Source: Bin125 sp026705025
GTDB lineage: Bacteria > Chloroflexota > Dehalococcoidia > Bin125
Assembly (NCBI GenBank): GCA_026705025.1
Contig: JAPPBN010000034.1
Coordinates: 62,001 to 126,000, forward strand
DNA length: 64,000 nucleotides
Direction: 5' to 3'
The translations under genes and the position numbers were made by a program. Positions 24,968-33,745 of this stretch are shown here, piece by piece. Under the pieces are notes generated by a model that was not told where the DNA came from, made no database searches, and saw only the letters and a list, made by a program, of their open reading frames with translations. Within the stretch, counting starts at the first letter, position 1; the number at the start of each line of letters is the position of its first letter.

Positions 24968-27682
24968 TTACCCCTCGCCAAGCACAGCGATCATCAGGTC
25001 GGGCCGCGGGATCCTCCAGACCAGCGCTTGCGTCGCCCGGATCTGGTACGTCTGCCCGGCTCTCAGCGTGCGCAAGGTGTTCGCGCTACTCAGTCCAGGT
25101 ACTGACTCAAGCGCCGGAAAGAACGTGAGCCAGCGCTCAGCCGTTTCGTCCCACTCGAAGATCGCAACGATCTCCGCGCTGATGTCCGCGTCGCCGTTGC
25201 CCGTCAGTGTAGAAACGATGTCCACACCGTCGAGTCCGGCCCAACGAATGACATTGACGCCCGGCTCAAGATGCAGGTCGACCCCATCGTCGTCGACCAC
25301 CAATGCGTCCGCTGCATTCGACTCGGCGCTGCTCTCATAGGTATCGGAATCTGCGATCATTGCCAGGATTGTGCTGTCGTATTCTGGATTGCTGTCGGCG
25401 TTAGTCTCGACGACCAAGGTGGTCGTTGCCTGGCCAGCTCCGAAAGTGGCATCAGCCGTTCGATCGGCCCATTCGCTCAGCGTGGCGCCGGTCTCCGAGA
25501 TCCGGACATTCACTGTCAACGGAATCGTGGTGGGACCACTACGGTCGAGTCTGAACACGGCCGCTGATCCTTCTGCTGCTGCCTGGTTCGGCCCCGAGAT
25601 ACTGACCATCGGTGGCATCCCACCGAACACGTTGTCAGCGATTTCGTCATCGATCAGCGTGTTGCGGCGGATGATGTCGGCGAGCGTGGTGCTCCGCACC
25701 TCGGCCAGTAGCTCAGGGTTAGCCAGGAAGCAGGGATCACTCTCAAACCAGAACCGATCACCGTCTCGCAAACGGCGAAATTGGTCGGCGATGATCGTGC
25801 GAAACGTCTCACCCAGCATGGCTCCAGGAACGTGATCCTCGGCTAATCCGGCCGTCCAGAGATCCAGATCATTCACATCGGCATAAGTACGCGCCAACGC
25901 TTGCTGAACCTCAGGATCCGACGAGATATCTGCAAAACTGCCGACCGGCGGCAGCCCGTACGCCGTTCGCACCATGTTGTATCGAGGCAGCCCATGGTCC
26001 CGACCGCGCTGAATGTTCAGGGCAGCGAGATCGCGGCCCGAGCTTCCTGGTGGACCGAAGAGCATGCTGCGAACTTCATCCACCAGGGCGAGATCGATGC
26101 CCTGGGCCAATTGGGTGGAGAGTCCCCTCAGGAACACTTCGATTCCTGCAGTTCTGATTGCCGGCGGATTGAAAAAGAGCTCGACCAGCGGCACCTGTTC
26201 TACATCGTCCTCCTCGTCGATCATCATCAAGGCGGGGGAGAGCATCGTATGCCCGACGCGGAAGGCAGCGGTCGAGAATTCGTTCGCGATGCCGGCGTCA
26301 ACGTCTGGGTCGTATCCCTCATACTGTCCCATCGCGTCCGGTCCGAGCAACAGAGGCAAGAACTCCTGGTAGGTGATCACCTGCATCTGTGCCCCGACGA
26401 TCTTGCGGGCAAGTTCGAAAATCTCGTGTCCGGTCAGATCGGGATGTTCGATCGCGATCTGTTCTGCGAGACGGTTGTGTTCCCGTACGAACAGCGTGTG
26501 CATTGCAGTCAGCACTACGTGCTCGTTGACGCGAATGTCGCCGGCGAGAAACAGTCCGTTGCGGCGTCTGCCACCGTCGTCGATCTCGAGGCCCGGCGGA
26601 TTGAGGGGCAGGTATCGTCCGTCGCCTGTCGTCTTGAGCCGGCCGCTGCCGTCATTGGTGCGCAGTTCGCTCAGTCGATCGCTGGACGATCCGTACACGT
26701 TCGATGCGTCGATAAACGCTGTGATCAGGTTCAGCTGTTCCCTGGGATTGTCGGGACTGAGACCAGTCTCAGGGTCAAACTGTGATCGATTGAACGGGAT
26801 GAACCGCAGACCAGTACCGAACGGGTCGAATTCGCGATCCCCCTGCGGGATGGGAATCGAGTCCTGCGATGAGATGACTGTTGACGGAGTCAAGCTGATG
26901 TCGTGGTCGAGGAACTGTCCCCATTGCCACAGCATGTCCGTGGCCCTGGTCCTGTTTGGCCTGAGCTCGCCCTGTTGGTGAACCGAGTTGCTGATCATCC
27001 GGGCGTCTGGCAGTTCGTCCTGCATCGCGCCGCTCATGGCGAAGGCGAATGCGACTGGCGCCACGCGCAGCAATTGAGTTTCGGCCATACCCAGTTCCGG
27101 TCGCTGCAAGTTGTTGCCCCACCCGGTGATCGAGCGAGTTTCAAACGAATCGGGAAACTGCCTCAGGCCAACCTCGACGGACGCTCCGCTGCTCCAGGAA
27201 AGTTCGACGTCATACCAGAAGAACTGACGCCCATTGCCCCGTCCGTCGGCGAGGTTGAGCCAGAGATGGCCGAGCTGAAGCGTCAGGCAGCCGTACTCCT
27301 CCGCTTCGAGAGACAACGGCGGCGAGATATCGATCACCACACTCCAGGAGTCAGCGCTGCCCGGAATTCCGTTGGACCACAGGTTGGCAACGGTGTACGT
27401 CGTCCCACGCCAGGTGAAGGTGCTCTGGCTCAGTCGTCCGACATCTCGGCCACCGAACGTGCCAAAGCCGAGCATGCGGCCATTGGAGCCGACCGTCATG
27501 GTGGACGTCCAGATTTGCTCGCCGCGCAGCTCGGCGACGCCGTCAGATGACGGTGGCGCACTGTGCTGGGCGCCGGCCAGCGGCGCGAGCATTGCGAGCA
27601 CAGTCAACAGCCCGACACCCGACAACGCACCCAGAGCGATGAGGTGCAGTCGCAACTGTACCGCCGCCAGGGGAATGCTCAT
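24968..27682 (-). CDS. Secreted haem peroxidase (animal-peroxidase type) with accessory domains
   Basis: 904 residues from ATG 27682, with a signal peptide (LIALGALSGVGLLTVLAMLA, cleavage near AGAQ). Residues about 45-165 form a beta-rich domain with TWRGTTYTVANLWSNG and W-rich strands, of a type common in Chloroflexota exported proteins. The peroxidase domain follows, with the distal histidine in QFLDHDISL near residue 260 and the proximal histidine in FRVGHTML near 478, plus LNIQRGRDHGLPRYN near 555. A Calx-beta-like domain (about 695-800) and a C-terminal domain ending LVWRIPRPD complete it. It should oxidise halides or organics with H2O2 outside the cell. The start could also be ATG 27724. 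Confidence 0.85.
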   Translation of the reverse strand: MSIPLAAVQLRLHLIALGALSGVGLLTVLAMLAPLAGAQHSAPPSSDGVAELRGEQIWTSTMTVGSNGRMLGFGTFGGRDVGRLSQSTFTWRGTTYTVANLWSNGIPGSADSWSVVIDISPPLSLEAEEYGCLTLQLGHLWLNLADGRGNGRQFFWYDVELSWSSGASVEVGLRQFPDSFETRSITGWGNNLQRPELGMAETQLLRVAPVAFAFAMSGAMQDELPDARMISNSVHQQGELRPNRTRATDMLWQWGQFLDHDISLTPSTVISSQDSIPIPQGDREFDPFGTGLRFIPFNRSQFDPETGLSPDNPREQLNLITAFIDASNVYGSSSDRLSELRTNDGSGRLKTTGDGRYLPLNPPGLEIDDGGRRRNGLFLAGDIRVNEHVVLTAMHTLFVREHNRLAEQIAIEHPDLTGHEIFELARKIVGAQMQVITYQEFLPLLLGPDAMGQYEGYDPDVDAGIANEFSTAAFRVGHTMLSPALMMIDEEDDVEQVPLVELFFNPPAIRTAGIEVFLRGLSTQLAQGIDLALVDEVRSMLFGPPGSSGRDLAALNIQRGRDHGLPRYNMVRTAYGLPPVGSFADISSDPEVQQALARTYADVNDLDLWTAGLAEDHVPGAMLGETFRTIIADQFRRLRDGDRFWFESDPCFLANPELLAEVRSTTLADIIRRNTLIDDEIADNVFGGMPPMVSISGPNQAAAEGSAAVFRLDRSGPTTIPLTVNVRISETGATLSEWADRTADATFGAGQATTTLVVETNADSNPEYDSTILAMIADSDTYESSAESNAADALVVDDDGVDLHLEPGVNVIRWAGLDGVDIVSTLTGNGDADISAEIVAIFEWDETAERWLTFFPALESVPGLSSANTLRTLRAGQTYQIRATQALVWRIPRPDLMIAVLGEG

Positions 27683-28245
27683 ACGAGCATTGCCACTGGC
27701 TCGAGACCGGGCTCGTCTTGGCATCGATACGGCCGCGGCGCGGGCGTCGCGCGGAGCACGAGGTCGGGCCCACACGCTGAGACAGACGCAACCGGCCAAG
27801 CGGTGGCAATCGAAACGTCGCCGGTGGGCGTGCGGTCACACACGTGGGTGCTCCAACCGATATATCCACGGTTCTTGTTCGGGAACGACTTCGAGAATTT
27901 ACACTACGAGTATTCTTATGTCGTCATTTGCCGGCGTTTATTGTCATTGAATGCAGACTCGTTAGCACAGAATTCATCTGCGCACGGCTGATCGGTCGCA
28001 CAACCGACGATCTCGAGAACAAGACTGACCGGCTGGCAGGTTCTGCATTGGCGATCTATGAAGACAGTGATCGGTTCGAGCCTGCGTCGCTCCGCGCAAT
28101 ATCTCTGCGATGTGGTGTTGGCGCAGTTGATCGTCGCCCGTCGCTGACAACCACACAGCTCAGAGCGCCGAAGGGGGACGGTGATCGCAGTCACCCAGGC
28201 GAGCTGCCGATCAATACCCTGTGTGCACCAGCAAAGAGGGCTGCC
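27683..28245. other. Divergent intergenic region
   Basis: No gene is supported, although the frame of the downstream LLM gene is open through it. An A/T-rich pocket lies at about 27880-27965, unusual for this genome, and probably carries divergent promoters for the peroxidase and the LLM gene. AGAAT and ATTCT form a short inverted repeat near 27894-27916. Confidence 0.4.
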
Positions 28246-29223
28246 ATGGTTAACTTCGGACTCACTCTTTCCAACCGCGGGGTCGTCACCGGCGCATCGA
28301 CGCTCGACGACATGATCGCGCTTGCCCGGCGCGCCGACGCCGACGAACGCTGGGACAGCATCTGGGTCGGCGACTCGATCCTGGCCAAGCCTCGGCTGGA
28401 CGCTCTCAACCTGATGTCGGCGCTCGCCGTGGTCACCGACCGTGTCCGCATCGGACCGGCCTGCTTCGCCTCTACGCCGCTGCGCGACGCATTGCTGCTG
28501 GCCTACCAGTACGCCTCGCTCGACTTCATGTCCAACGACCGCGCCATCTTCGCCGCCTGCATGGGCCAGGCGGCGCCGGGCGGCGGCGACATGCTGCACG
28601 AGTTCGACGCCTTCTGCGTTGCGCCCGAATCGCGGATGAAGCGAATGGAGGAGGCGATCGAGATCATGCGCCTGTTGACCTCGGAAGAGAACGTTAGCTA
28701 CCACGGCGAGTACAACGACTTCGACAACGTCACGATCGAGCCGCGCTCGGTGCAGCGTCCAATCCCCATCTGGGTCACCTCGAATCCACGTCCCGACCTG
28801 ACCAGAAATCGTGAAGCCGGACTACGGCGAACGGCGCGGCTCGGCGACGGCTGGATGACGACGTTCCAGCCGCCGGCGATCGTCGAGGAGTATCTGGCCG
28901 ATATCCACCGCTACGCCGACGAGGAAGGCCGCCAGCTCCCCGACGACTTCGAGACCTGCGTCTACTACAACATCAACGTCAACGACGACCTCCAGGCCTC
29001 ACTTGCCGAGTCCCGCCGCTACCTCGAGGCCTACTACAACACCGAGTACTCGGACGAGATGCTCGGCCTCTGGGTCGCGATGGGAACCCCGGACCAGTGC
29101 ATCGCCGACATCCAGTCCTATATCGACGCCGGAGCCACGACCATCACGCTCCGCCTCGTCGGCTACGACCAGCAGTCGGCCTACGACCGCGTCGTGAACG
29201 AGGTCCTGTCCGCGTTCGGGTAG
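28246..29223 (+). CDS. Luciferase-like (LLM) flavin-dependent monooxygenase
   Basis: 325-residue paralogue of the gene at 23945, with VNFGLTLSNRGVVTG at the start, IWVGDSILAKPRLDALN, and GDGWMTTFQPPAI. The frame extends 134 codons upstream, but the ATG at 28246 has AAAGAGGG five bases before it and matches the paralogue's start. It carries a short insertion (QAAPGGGDMLHEFD) compared with the paralogue. It is transcribed divergently from the haem peroxidase. Confidence 0.9.
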   Translation: MVNFGLTLSNRGVVTGASTLDDMIALARRADADERWDSIWVGDSILAKPRLDALNLMSALAVVTDRVRIGPACFASTPLRDALLLAYQYASLDFMSNDRAIFAACMGQAAPGGGDMLHEFDAFCVAPESRMKRMEEAIEIMRLLTSEENVSYHGEYNDFDNVTIEPRSVQRPIPIWVTSNPRPDLTRNREAGLRRTARLGDGWMTTFQPPAIVEEYLADIHRYADEEGRQLPDDFETCVYYNINVNDDLQASLAESRRYLEAYYNTEYSDEMLGLWVAMGTPDQCIADIQSYIDAGATTITLRLVGYDQQSAYDRVVNEVLSAFG

Positions 29224-29295
29224 GGGATGCTCATTCGGAAGATCCCCAGCCTCCCCGGCCGTTCAGTCGGGGTAAGCTGGGGTTGGGAGACCGAG

Positions 29296-29514
29296 ATGGC
29301 GGACAACTCAGCAACCAACGGCGCAGAGGGAACCGAGCCGCGCGAGCGTCCCAGTTGGTACGTGCCAATCGAACCGATTCCTGAGTCGGACCAGCGCACT
29401 ACGACAGAGGTTTTGCTGGACACCCTGGGCCACGAGCCGCCGGACTTGTCGGAAGAGACGCAGAGGCAACTTGTCGAGTACCTGAATCAATACCGTGTGC
29501 CGCGCGAGTCTTGA
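29296..29514 (+). CDS. Putative antitoxin of PIN-domain toxin
   Basis: 72-residue acidic, mostly disordered protein with a C-terminal helix (LSEETQRQLVEYLNQ). It has no clear DNA-binding motif. It is called an antitoxin from size, acidity and its TGATG overlap with the PIN-domain gene. The ATG at 29296 follows TTGGGAGA; the frame is open to 29227 but without a ribosome site there. Confidence 0.65.
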   Translation: MADNSATNGAEGTEPRERPSWYVPIEPIPESDQRTTTEVLLDTLGHEPPDLSEETQRQLVEYLNQYRVPRES

Positions 29515-29966
29515 TGCCGAATCTCCCGGTAGCGAATCACGAGCCGTTCTTTCTCGACAGCGTCTACTTCATCGCGCTGTTTTCGCCACAAGACAACTGG
29601 AGAGATGCGGCACAGGCTGCAACGGACGAGACACCACTGCATCAGCCAATGGTGACCAGCGAAGGCGTGTTCCTGGAAACGATGGCGCACTTTTCTCGAA
29701 GGACGAGGGCAGAGCGCCAGGATGTCGGACAGCGGATGGCGTCGCTGCGCGCTGACCCGGGTTACACCATCGTCCCGCACGATGCGCGGCTCTCGGAAGC
29801 GGCGCTTGACCTCTACGTCGGCGAGTTCGCGGACTCCACCTTCTCCCTCCAGGATTGCGCCGCGATTGTGATCATGCGCGTGTACGGCATCACAAGCATC
29901 CTCACGGCCGATCAAGAATTCGCGCGCGCCGGGTTCACCCCGCTCCTACGTCGCTATCTCGATTGA
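29514..29966 (+). CDS. PIN-domain ribonuclease toxin (VapC-like)
   Basis: 150-residue PIN-domain protein, expected to be a Mg-dependent RNase acting as toxin. The acidic catalytic residues are visible in FFLDSVYFIALF (Asp near residue 15), an acidic residue in SEGVFLETM, SLQDCAAIVIM, and ILTADQEFARAGF at the end. It begins at ATG 29514, overlapping the antitoxin stop. Length and motif order fit type II toxins of the VapC superfamily. Confidence 0.85.
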   Translation: MPNLPVANHEPFFLDSVYFIALFSPQDNWRDAAQAATDETPLHQPMVTSEGVFLETMAHFSRRTRAERQDVGQRMASLRADPGYTIVPHDARLSEAALDLYVGEFADSTFSLQDCAAIVIMRVYGITSILTADQEFARAGFTPLLRRYLD

Positions 29967-29989
29967 TTGCCGATCACCCGCGCTAGCCT
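29963..29989 (+). promoter_or_regulatory. Candidate promoter of the epoxide-hydrolase-like gene
   Basis: TTGATT (29963-29968) and TAGCCT (29984-29989) are separated by 15 bases and lie about 27 bases before the ATG at 30016. This is a weak match to a sigma-70-type promoter. Confidence 0.25.
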
Positions 29990-30015
29990 GCGCGACACAG
30001 TGATCGGAGCCGCCG

Positions 30016-31056
30016 ATGGAGACCCAGCGCGTCGATTCCAATGGGATCCGGATCAATGTTCTGACCGACGGGCCGTCCGACGGCCCGCCCGTCCTCCTGA
30101 TCCACGGCTTCCCCGAGACCTCCTACGAGTGGCGCAAGCAGATTCCCGCTCTCGTTGACGCCGGTTACCGCGTGATCGTCCCCGACACGCGCGGTTACGG
30201 TGACTCCGATAAGCCACCGGGACCCGTCTCTCGGCACACGCTGGCTGCCGACATGGTCGGCGTGCTGGACCACTTCAACGTCGATGAGGTTGCGCTGGTG
30301 GGGCACGACTGGGGTGGAATCATCGGATTCAAGGTGGTCATCGATTGGCCCGAGCGAATCTCCAGCGTCGCGCTGATGGACACGCTCTGCACGGTCTGGA
30401 CGCCGTTCGCGGTGCATGGCTTCTGGTTCAAGGCGCGTCCGCTGCCCGAGCACTTCTACGCCGAGTACCACGAGCAGTTCATCGAAACGATCTTCACCGG
30501 CCAGTCCGATCCGGAACTGCCCGGCTGGCCCGACTCGCCCTGGAACGTCAGTGGCCGCCGCCTGACGCCGAATCGCTGGGCGACCGATGAGGACGTCGCC
30601 GTCTACAAGCGGGCGTTCTCGGGCCCAGGCTCGCACGCCGCCGCGATCTCCTACTACCGACACGCGCTGCCCTTCCATCGGATGCGTCCCGACGACAACG
30701 TCGCCGGCGGCTACCGCTGCGAGCGGTTGACCTCGGCCCAGGTCGGCGAGGTCTGGCGGCGGGGACTCGACGACCATCCCTGGGGCCGCGAGTTCATGGA
30801 GTACGGACCGGAGGATCGGCACAAGCGCTTCGAGAAGCCGGCGCTCTGGATGTACGGCAACGCGAGGCTCGCGCCCGACAGTCCGCCCAGCCGCGACACG
30901 CCGTCGGGCAACCCGTTCTTCGACCAGTTCCCGATGTACTTCCCCGACCTGACCACGGTCGGCGTACCCGGCGCCGGACACTTCTTCCCCGAAGAAGCGC
31001 CCGAGATCACGAATCAAACCCTGCTCGAGTTCCTCGGACGCTCACCCTCACCCTGA
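30016..31056 (+). CDS. Alpha/beta hydrolase, epoxide-hydrolase/dehalogenase type
   Basis: 346 residues. HGFPETSYEWRKQIP near residue 32, DTRGYGDSDKP, and the nucleophile aspartate in VGHDWGGIIGF near residue 97 place it with epoxide hydrolases and haloalkane/haloacetate dehalogenases, which use Asp rather than Ser. The catalytic histidine is in GAGHFFPEEAPE near 322. It is longer than most dehalogenases because of an expanded cap. The last residues (GRSPSP) and the stop codon come from a CCCTCACCC-type repeat, suggesting the original C-terminus was replaced. Confidence 0.88.
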   Translation: METQRVDSNGIRINVLTDGPSDGPPVLLIHGFPETSYEWRKQIPALVDAGYRVIVPDTRGYGDSDKPPGPVSRHTLAADMVGVLDHFNVDEVALVGHDWGGIIGFKVVIDWPERISSVALMDTLCTVWTPFAVHGFWFKARPLPEHFYAEYHEQFIETIFTGQSDPELPGWPDSPWNVSGRRLTPNRWATDEDVAVYKRAFSGPGSHAAAISYYRHALPFHRMRPDDNVAGGYRCERLTSAQVGEVWRRGLDDHPWGREFMEYGPEDRHKRFEKPALWMYGNARLAPDSPPSRDTPSGNPFFDQFPMYFPDLTTVGVPGAGHFFPEEAPEITNQTLLEFLGRSPSP

Positions 31057-31122
31057 CCCTCTCCCTCCAGGGAGAGGGGATCAGACATTCCCTCTCCCCG
31101 TGGGAGAGGGCTAGGGTGAGGG
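31041..31122. repeat. CCCTCACCCT...AGGGTGAGGG palindromic repeat
   Basis: One unit of the window's main palindromic family. CTCACCCTCACCCTGACCC and CTCTCCC arms are mirrored by GGGAGAGGG and GGGTGAGGG. It overlaps the last codons and stop of the hydrolase at 30016-31056. Other copies are at 37443, 37524, 57288 and 60643. Confidence 0.75.
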
Positions 31123-31156
31123 CCATCCAGGGTTGCACAGACAGAGGAGCTACCTC

Positions 31157-31606
31157 ATGCCCACAACCGAATCCACCGAACTCGCGCTCAGACTGCTGCG
31201 CCAGCTAACAGACACGGTCGAACAACTCACAACCCTGTCGGACGACGACCTGACCTTCCCGACCGAGCACGGCTGCGCGATGAACGGCGGCGTCCAGCGG
31301 CTGCTCGTGCACAACGCCGAGCACGACCGCATGCACGCCGGCGCCGTCTCGACCGCGCGCTACACGGCCAAGCAGATGCAGGAATCCCCGCTCTCGCACC
31401 TCACCCGCGACCTCATCTTCCAGCGAGCCGAACTCGTCGGTCAGCTCCTGCACATGGACGACGCCCTGCTCGACGCCAAGGCGCCAAACGACGAGTGGTC
31501 AATCCGCGAGCACGTCGAGCACGTTCTCTACTGGGAGAACAACTCGATGTCGCAGGTCGCGTCGGAGATGAAATCGCAGGCGAGTGCAGCGGCCGCGGGG
31601 AGCTGA
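31157..31606 (+). CDS. DinB-like four-helix protein
   Basis: 149-residue protein of the DinB/YfiT-like putative metalloenzyme superfamily. The conserved histidines that normally bind metal appear in LLVHNAEHDRMHAG (near residues 55-68) and REHVEHVLYWE near 120-130. Members include thiol-dependent transferases and isomerases; a particular reaction cannot be given. The ATG at 31157 is preceded by GAGGAG seven bases upstream. Confidence 0.8.
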   Translation: MPTTESTELALRLLRQLTDTVEQLTTLSDDDLTFPTEHGCAMNGGVQRLLVHNAEHDRMHAGAVSTARYTAKQMQESPLSHLTRDLIFQRAELVGQLLHMDDALLDAKAPNDEWSIREHVEHVLYWENNSMSQVASEMKSQASAAAAGS

Positions 31607-31652
31607 TTCAACACGAGGGGTCGCCGAGGGTCCGCTTGATCGTTGGGCTGCC

Positions 31653-32516
31653 TCACTGGCTGCAGACTTTCAAGCGCTTCGTGCGTCCAGGCTCGCAGAA
31701 CCTGAGGTCCCGTTCCGACCATCCGTCGTCGTTTCTGAGCTGGGGATTGGCACCGTAACCGAGGAGCAGCCTCCGCGCCTCTTCCGACCACGACGTGTTC
31801 GAGTCCGCAGCATGGTGAAGTGCTGTCCAACCGTCGTGACCTCGCTTGTTCGGGTTCACGCCTGCATCTAGCAGGGCTTTGAGCGCGTCAAGCCCTCCCA
31901 ACCAGGCAGCGAGCATCAATGGCGTGTGCCCGATCTTGTCCAGCAGCTCAGCGTCCGCCCCCGCCTCAATCAACACGCTGATGGATTCGGCTCGATTGTG
32001 CCACGCCGCGAGATGCAGCGCCGTCATCCGACGATCGTCGCTAGCGTCAACTTCCGCGCCGGCCTGGATCAGCAGTTCGACGATCTCCGCGTCGGCGTGC
32101 TGAGCTGCCATGTGCAACGGTCGGAAATCCTTAGGACCCTTCCGATTCGGGTCGGCTCCGGCATCGAGCAAGACGGTGATCACCTCCGCATGACTGGTCC
32201 AGGTGGGGCTCTTGGCACAGGCGACGGCGAGATGTAGTGGCGAGTATCCGAGGCTGTCTCGTGCCTTCAGATCTGCACCCCTCTCCAGTTCAACTCGCAC
32301 ATCCTCCTCCGTCGTGCGGATCCAGAATCCCGCGTCACACAGGCGACCGCAGTCGTCCCGCTCAGGCTGCGTTGCGATTCGGCAAGTCACGCTCGGCGGC
32401 GCCACACTCTCATCACCGCCGTAGGGCCAGGGCTTGGTGCAGAGTGAATCCATGGTCGCGAACATCACCAACAGGGCCATGACTCCATACAGGCGATATT
32501 GACCGACGAGTGTCAT
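31653..32516 (-). CDS. Exported ankyrin-repeat protein
   Basis: 287 residues with an N-terminal hydrophobic segment (VMALLVMFATMDSLC) that may be a signal peptide. About five or six ankyrin repeats follow from residue 75, recognisable by GYSPLHLAVA, DFRPLHMAAQH, MTALHLAAWHN, GHTPLMLAAW and GWTALHHAA. Ankyrin repeats bind proteins; exported ones are notable in sponge symbionts, where they are thought to interfere with host phagocytosis, but that role here is inference. Four cysteines near the N-terminus may form disulfides. Confidence 0.85.
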   Translation of the reverse strand: MTLVGQYRLYGVMALLVMFATMDSLCTKPWPYGGDESVAPPSVTCRIATQPERDDCGRLCDAGFWIRTTEEDVRVELERGADLKARDSLGYSPLHLAVACAKSPTWTSHAEVITVLLDAGADPNRKGPKDFRPLHMAAQHADAEIVELLIQAGAEVDASDDRRMTALHLAAWHNRAESISVLIEAGADAELLDKIGHTPLMLAAWLGGLDALKALLDAGVNPNKRGHDGWTALHHAADSNTSWSEEARRLLLGYGANPQLRNDDGWSERDLRFCEPGRTKRLKVCSQ

Positions 32517-32551
32517 TGAGCAGTTCGTATCATGTCCGATGGAGGACGCAC

Positions 32552-33739
32552 ATGAGTGAACGATACGATGTCGCGATTATCGGCCTCGGAGCGATGGGCT
32601 CCGCCGCCGCCTGGCACCTGGCCCGGCGCGGACAGCGGGTGATCGGCTTCGACCGCTTCCATCCGCCGCACATGATGGGCTCGACCCACGGCGACACCCG
32701 AGGCATCCGCGAGGCCTACTACGAGGGGCCGTCCTACGTACCCTTCGTCCGTCGCGCCTACGAACTCTGGGACGAGCTCTCCGGTCTGGTCGGCCAGCAG
32801 CTCTTCACGCAGACCGGCGCGCTCTCGCTCGGCGTCGAGGGCGCGAGCCTGGTCGAGGGCGTGCTGGCCAGCGCTCGCGAGCACGACATCGCCGTCGACT
32901 ACATGGACTCGAGTGAACTCAAGAAGCGCTATCCCGGCGTCATGGCGACCGACGACCTCGTCGGCGTCCTCGAGCAGCGCGGCGGCATGATCGAGATCGA
33001 ACCAGCCCTCAACGGACAGCTCGACCAGGCCGCGCGGCACGGCGCGGAGTTGCACTTCGACGAACCCGTCGACAAGTGGCTGCCGCAGGCTATGGACGAT
33101 GTCGACTCGCCGGTCACGATCCACACCGCGAAAGGCACGTACGAGGCCGAGCGCATGGTCGTCACGGCCGGCGCCTGGAACGCGGGACTACTGGGCAAGC
33201 TCAATCTGCCGCTGATGGTCACACGACAGGTCATGTTCTGGTTCGAGCCGAAGCGCAATCCCGAGGCGTTCGAGGTCGGCGCGCTGCCCTTCTGGATGTG
33301 GGAGCGCGGCCCGCAGGACTTCGCCTACGGCTTCCCCAACGTGGGCAAGGGCTTCAAGCTCGGACACCACCAGCCGCTCGACGAGGTCGAGCCCTCGGGC
33401 TACAACCGCGAGCTGACCGAGAAGGACGAATCCAACGTCCGCTACTGGCTCGAGCGCACCTTCCCCGACGTCGGCGGCAAGCTGTTGCGCGCCGAGACCT
33501 GCCTCTACACGCACACGCCCGACGCAAACTTCCTCATCGACATCCACCCCAAGCGCCCCAACATCGTGGTCGCAAGCCCCTGCTCGGGCCACGGCTTCAA
33601 GTTCGCCCCCGCCATCGGCGAGGCACTGGCCGACCTCAGCATGCACCGCAAGACCGAGCATGACCTCGAGCTCTTCCGCATCGACCGCTTCGTCGAACCG
33701 CTGGGAGAGCAGGCGTCACAAACGGCGGCGGGGGACTGA
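32552..33739 (+). CDS. Monomeric sarcosine/N-methyltryptophan oxidase family flavoenzyme
   Basis: 395-residue FAD-dependent amine oxidase of the MSOX/SolA family. The dinucleotide motif VAIIGLGAMGSAAAWHL is at residues 6-22, and MGSTHGDTRGIREAYYE is a family hallmark. The cysteine that carries FAD covalently in MSOX is conserved in ETCLYTHTPDANF. A CSGHGFKFAPAIGE C-terminal block is present. It should oxidise an N-methyl amino acid to the demethylated product, formaldehyde and H2O2. The ATG at 32552 follows GGAGG six bases upstream. The next gene starts seven bases after the stop. Confidence 0.92.
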   Translation: MSERYDVAIIGLGAMGSAAAWHLARRGQRVIGFDRFHPPHMMGSTHGDTRGIREAYYEGPSYVPFVRRAYELWDELSGLVGQQLFTQTGALSLGVEGASLVEGVLASAREHDIAVDYMDSSELKKRYPGVMATDDLVGVLEQRGGMIEIEPALNGQLDQAARHGAELHFDEPVDKWLPQAMDDVDSPVTIHTAKGTYEAERMVVTAGAWNAGLLGKLNLPLMVTRQVMFWFEPKRNPEAFEVGALPFWMWERGPQDFAYGFPNVGKGFKLGHHQPLDEVEPSGYNRELTEKDESNVRYWLERTFPDVGGKLLRAETCLYTHTPDANFLIDIHPKRPNIVVASPCSGHGFKFAPAIGEALADLSMHRKTEHDLELFRIDRFVEPLGEQASQTAAGD

Positions 33740-33745
33740 CACCCA

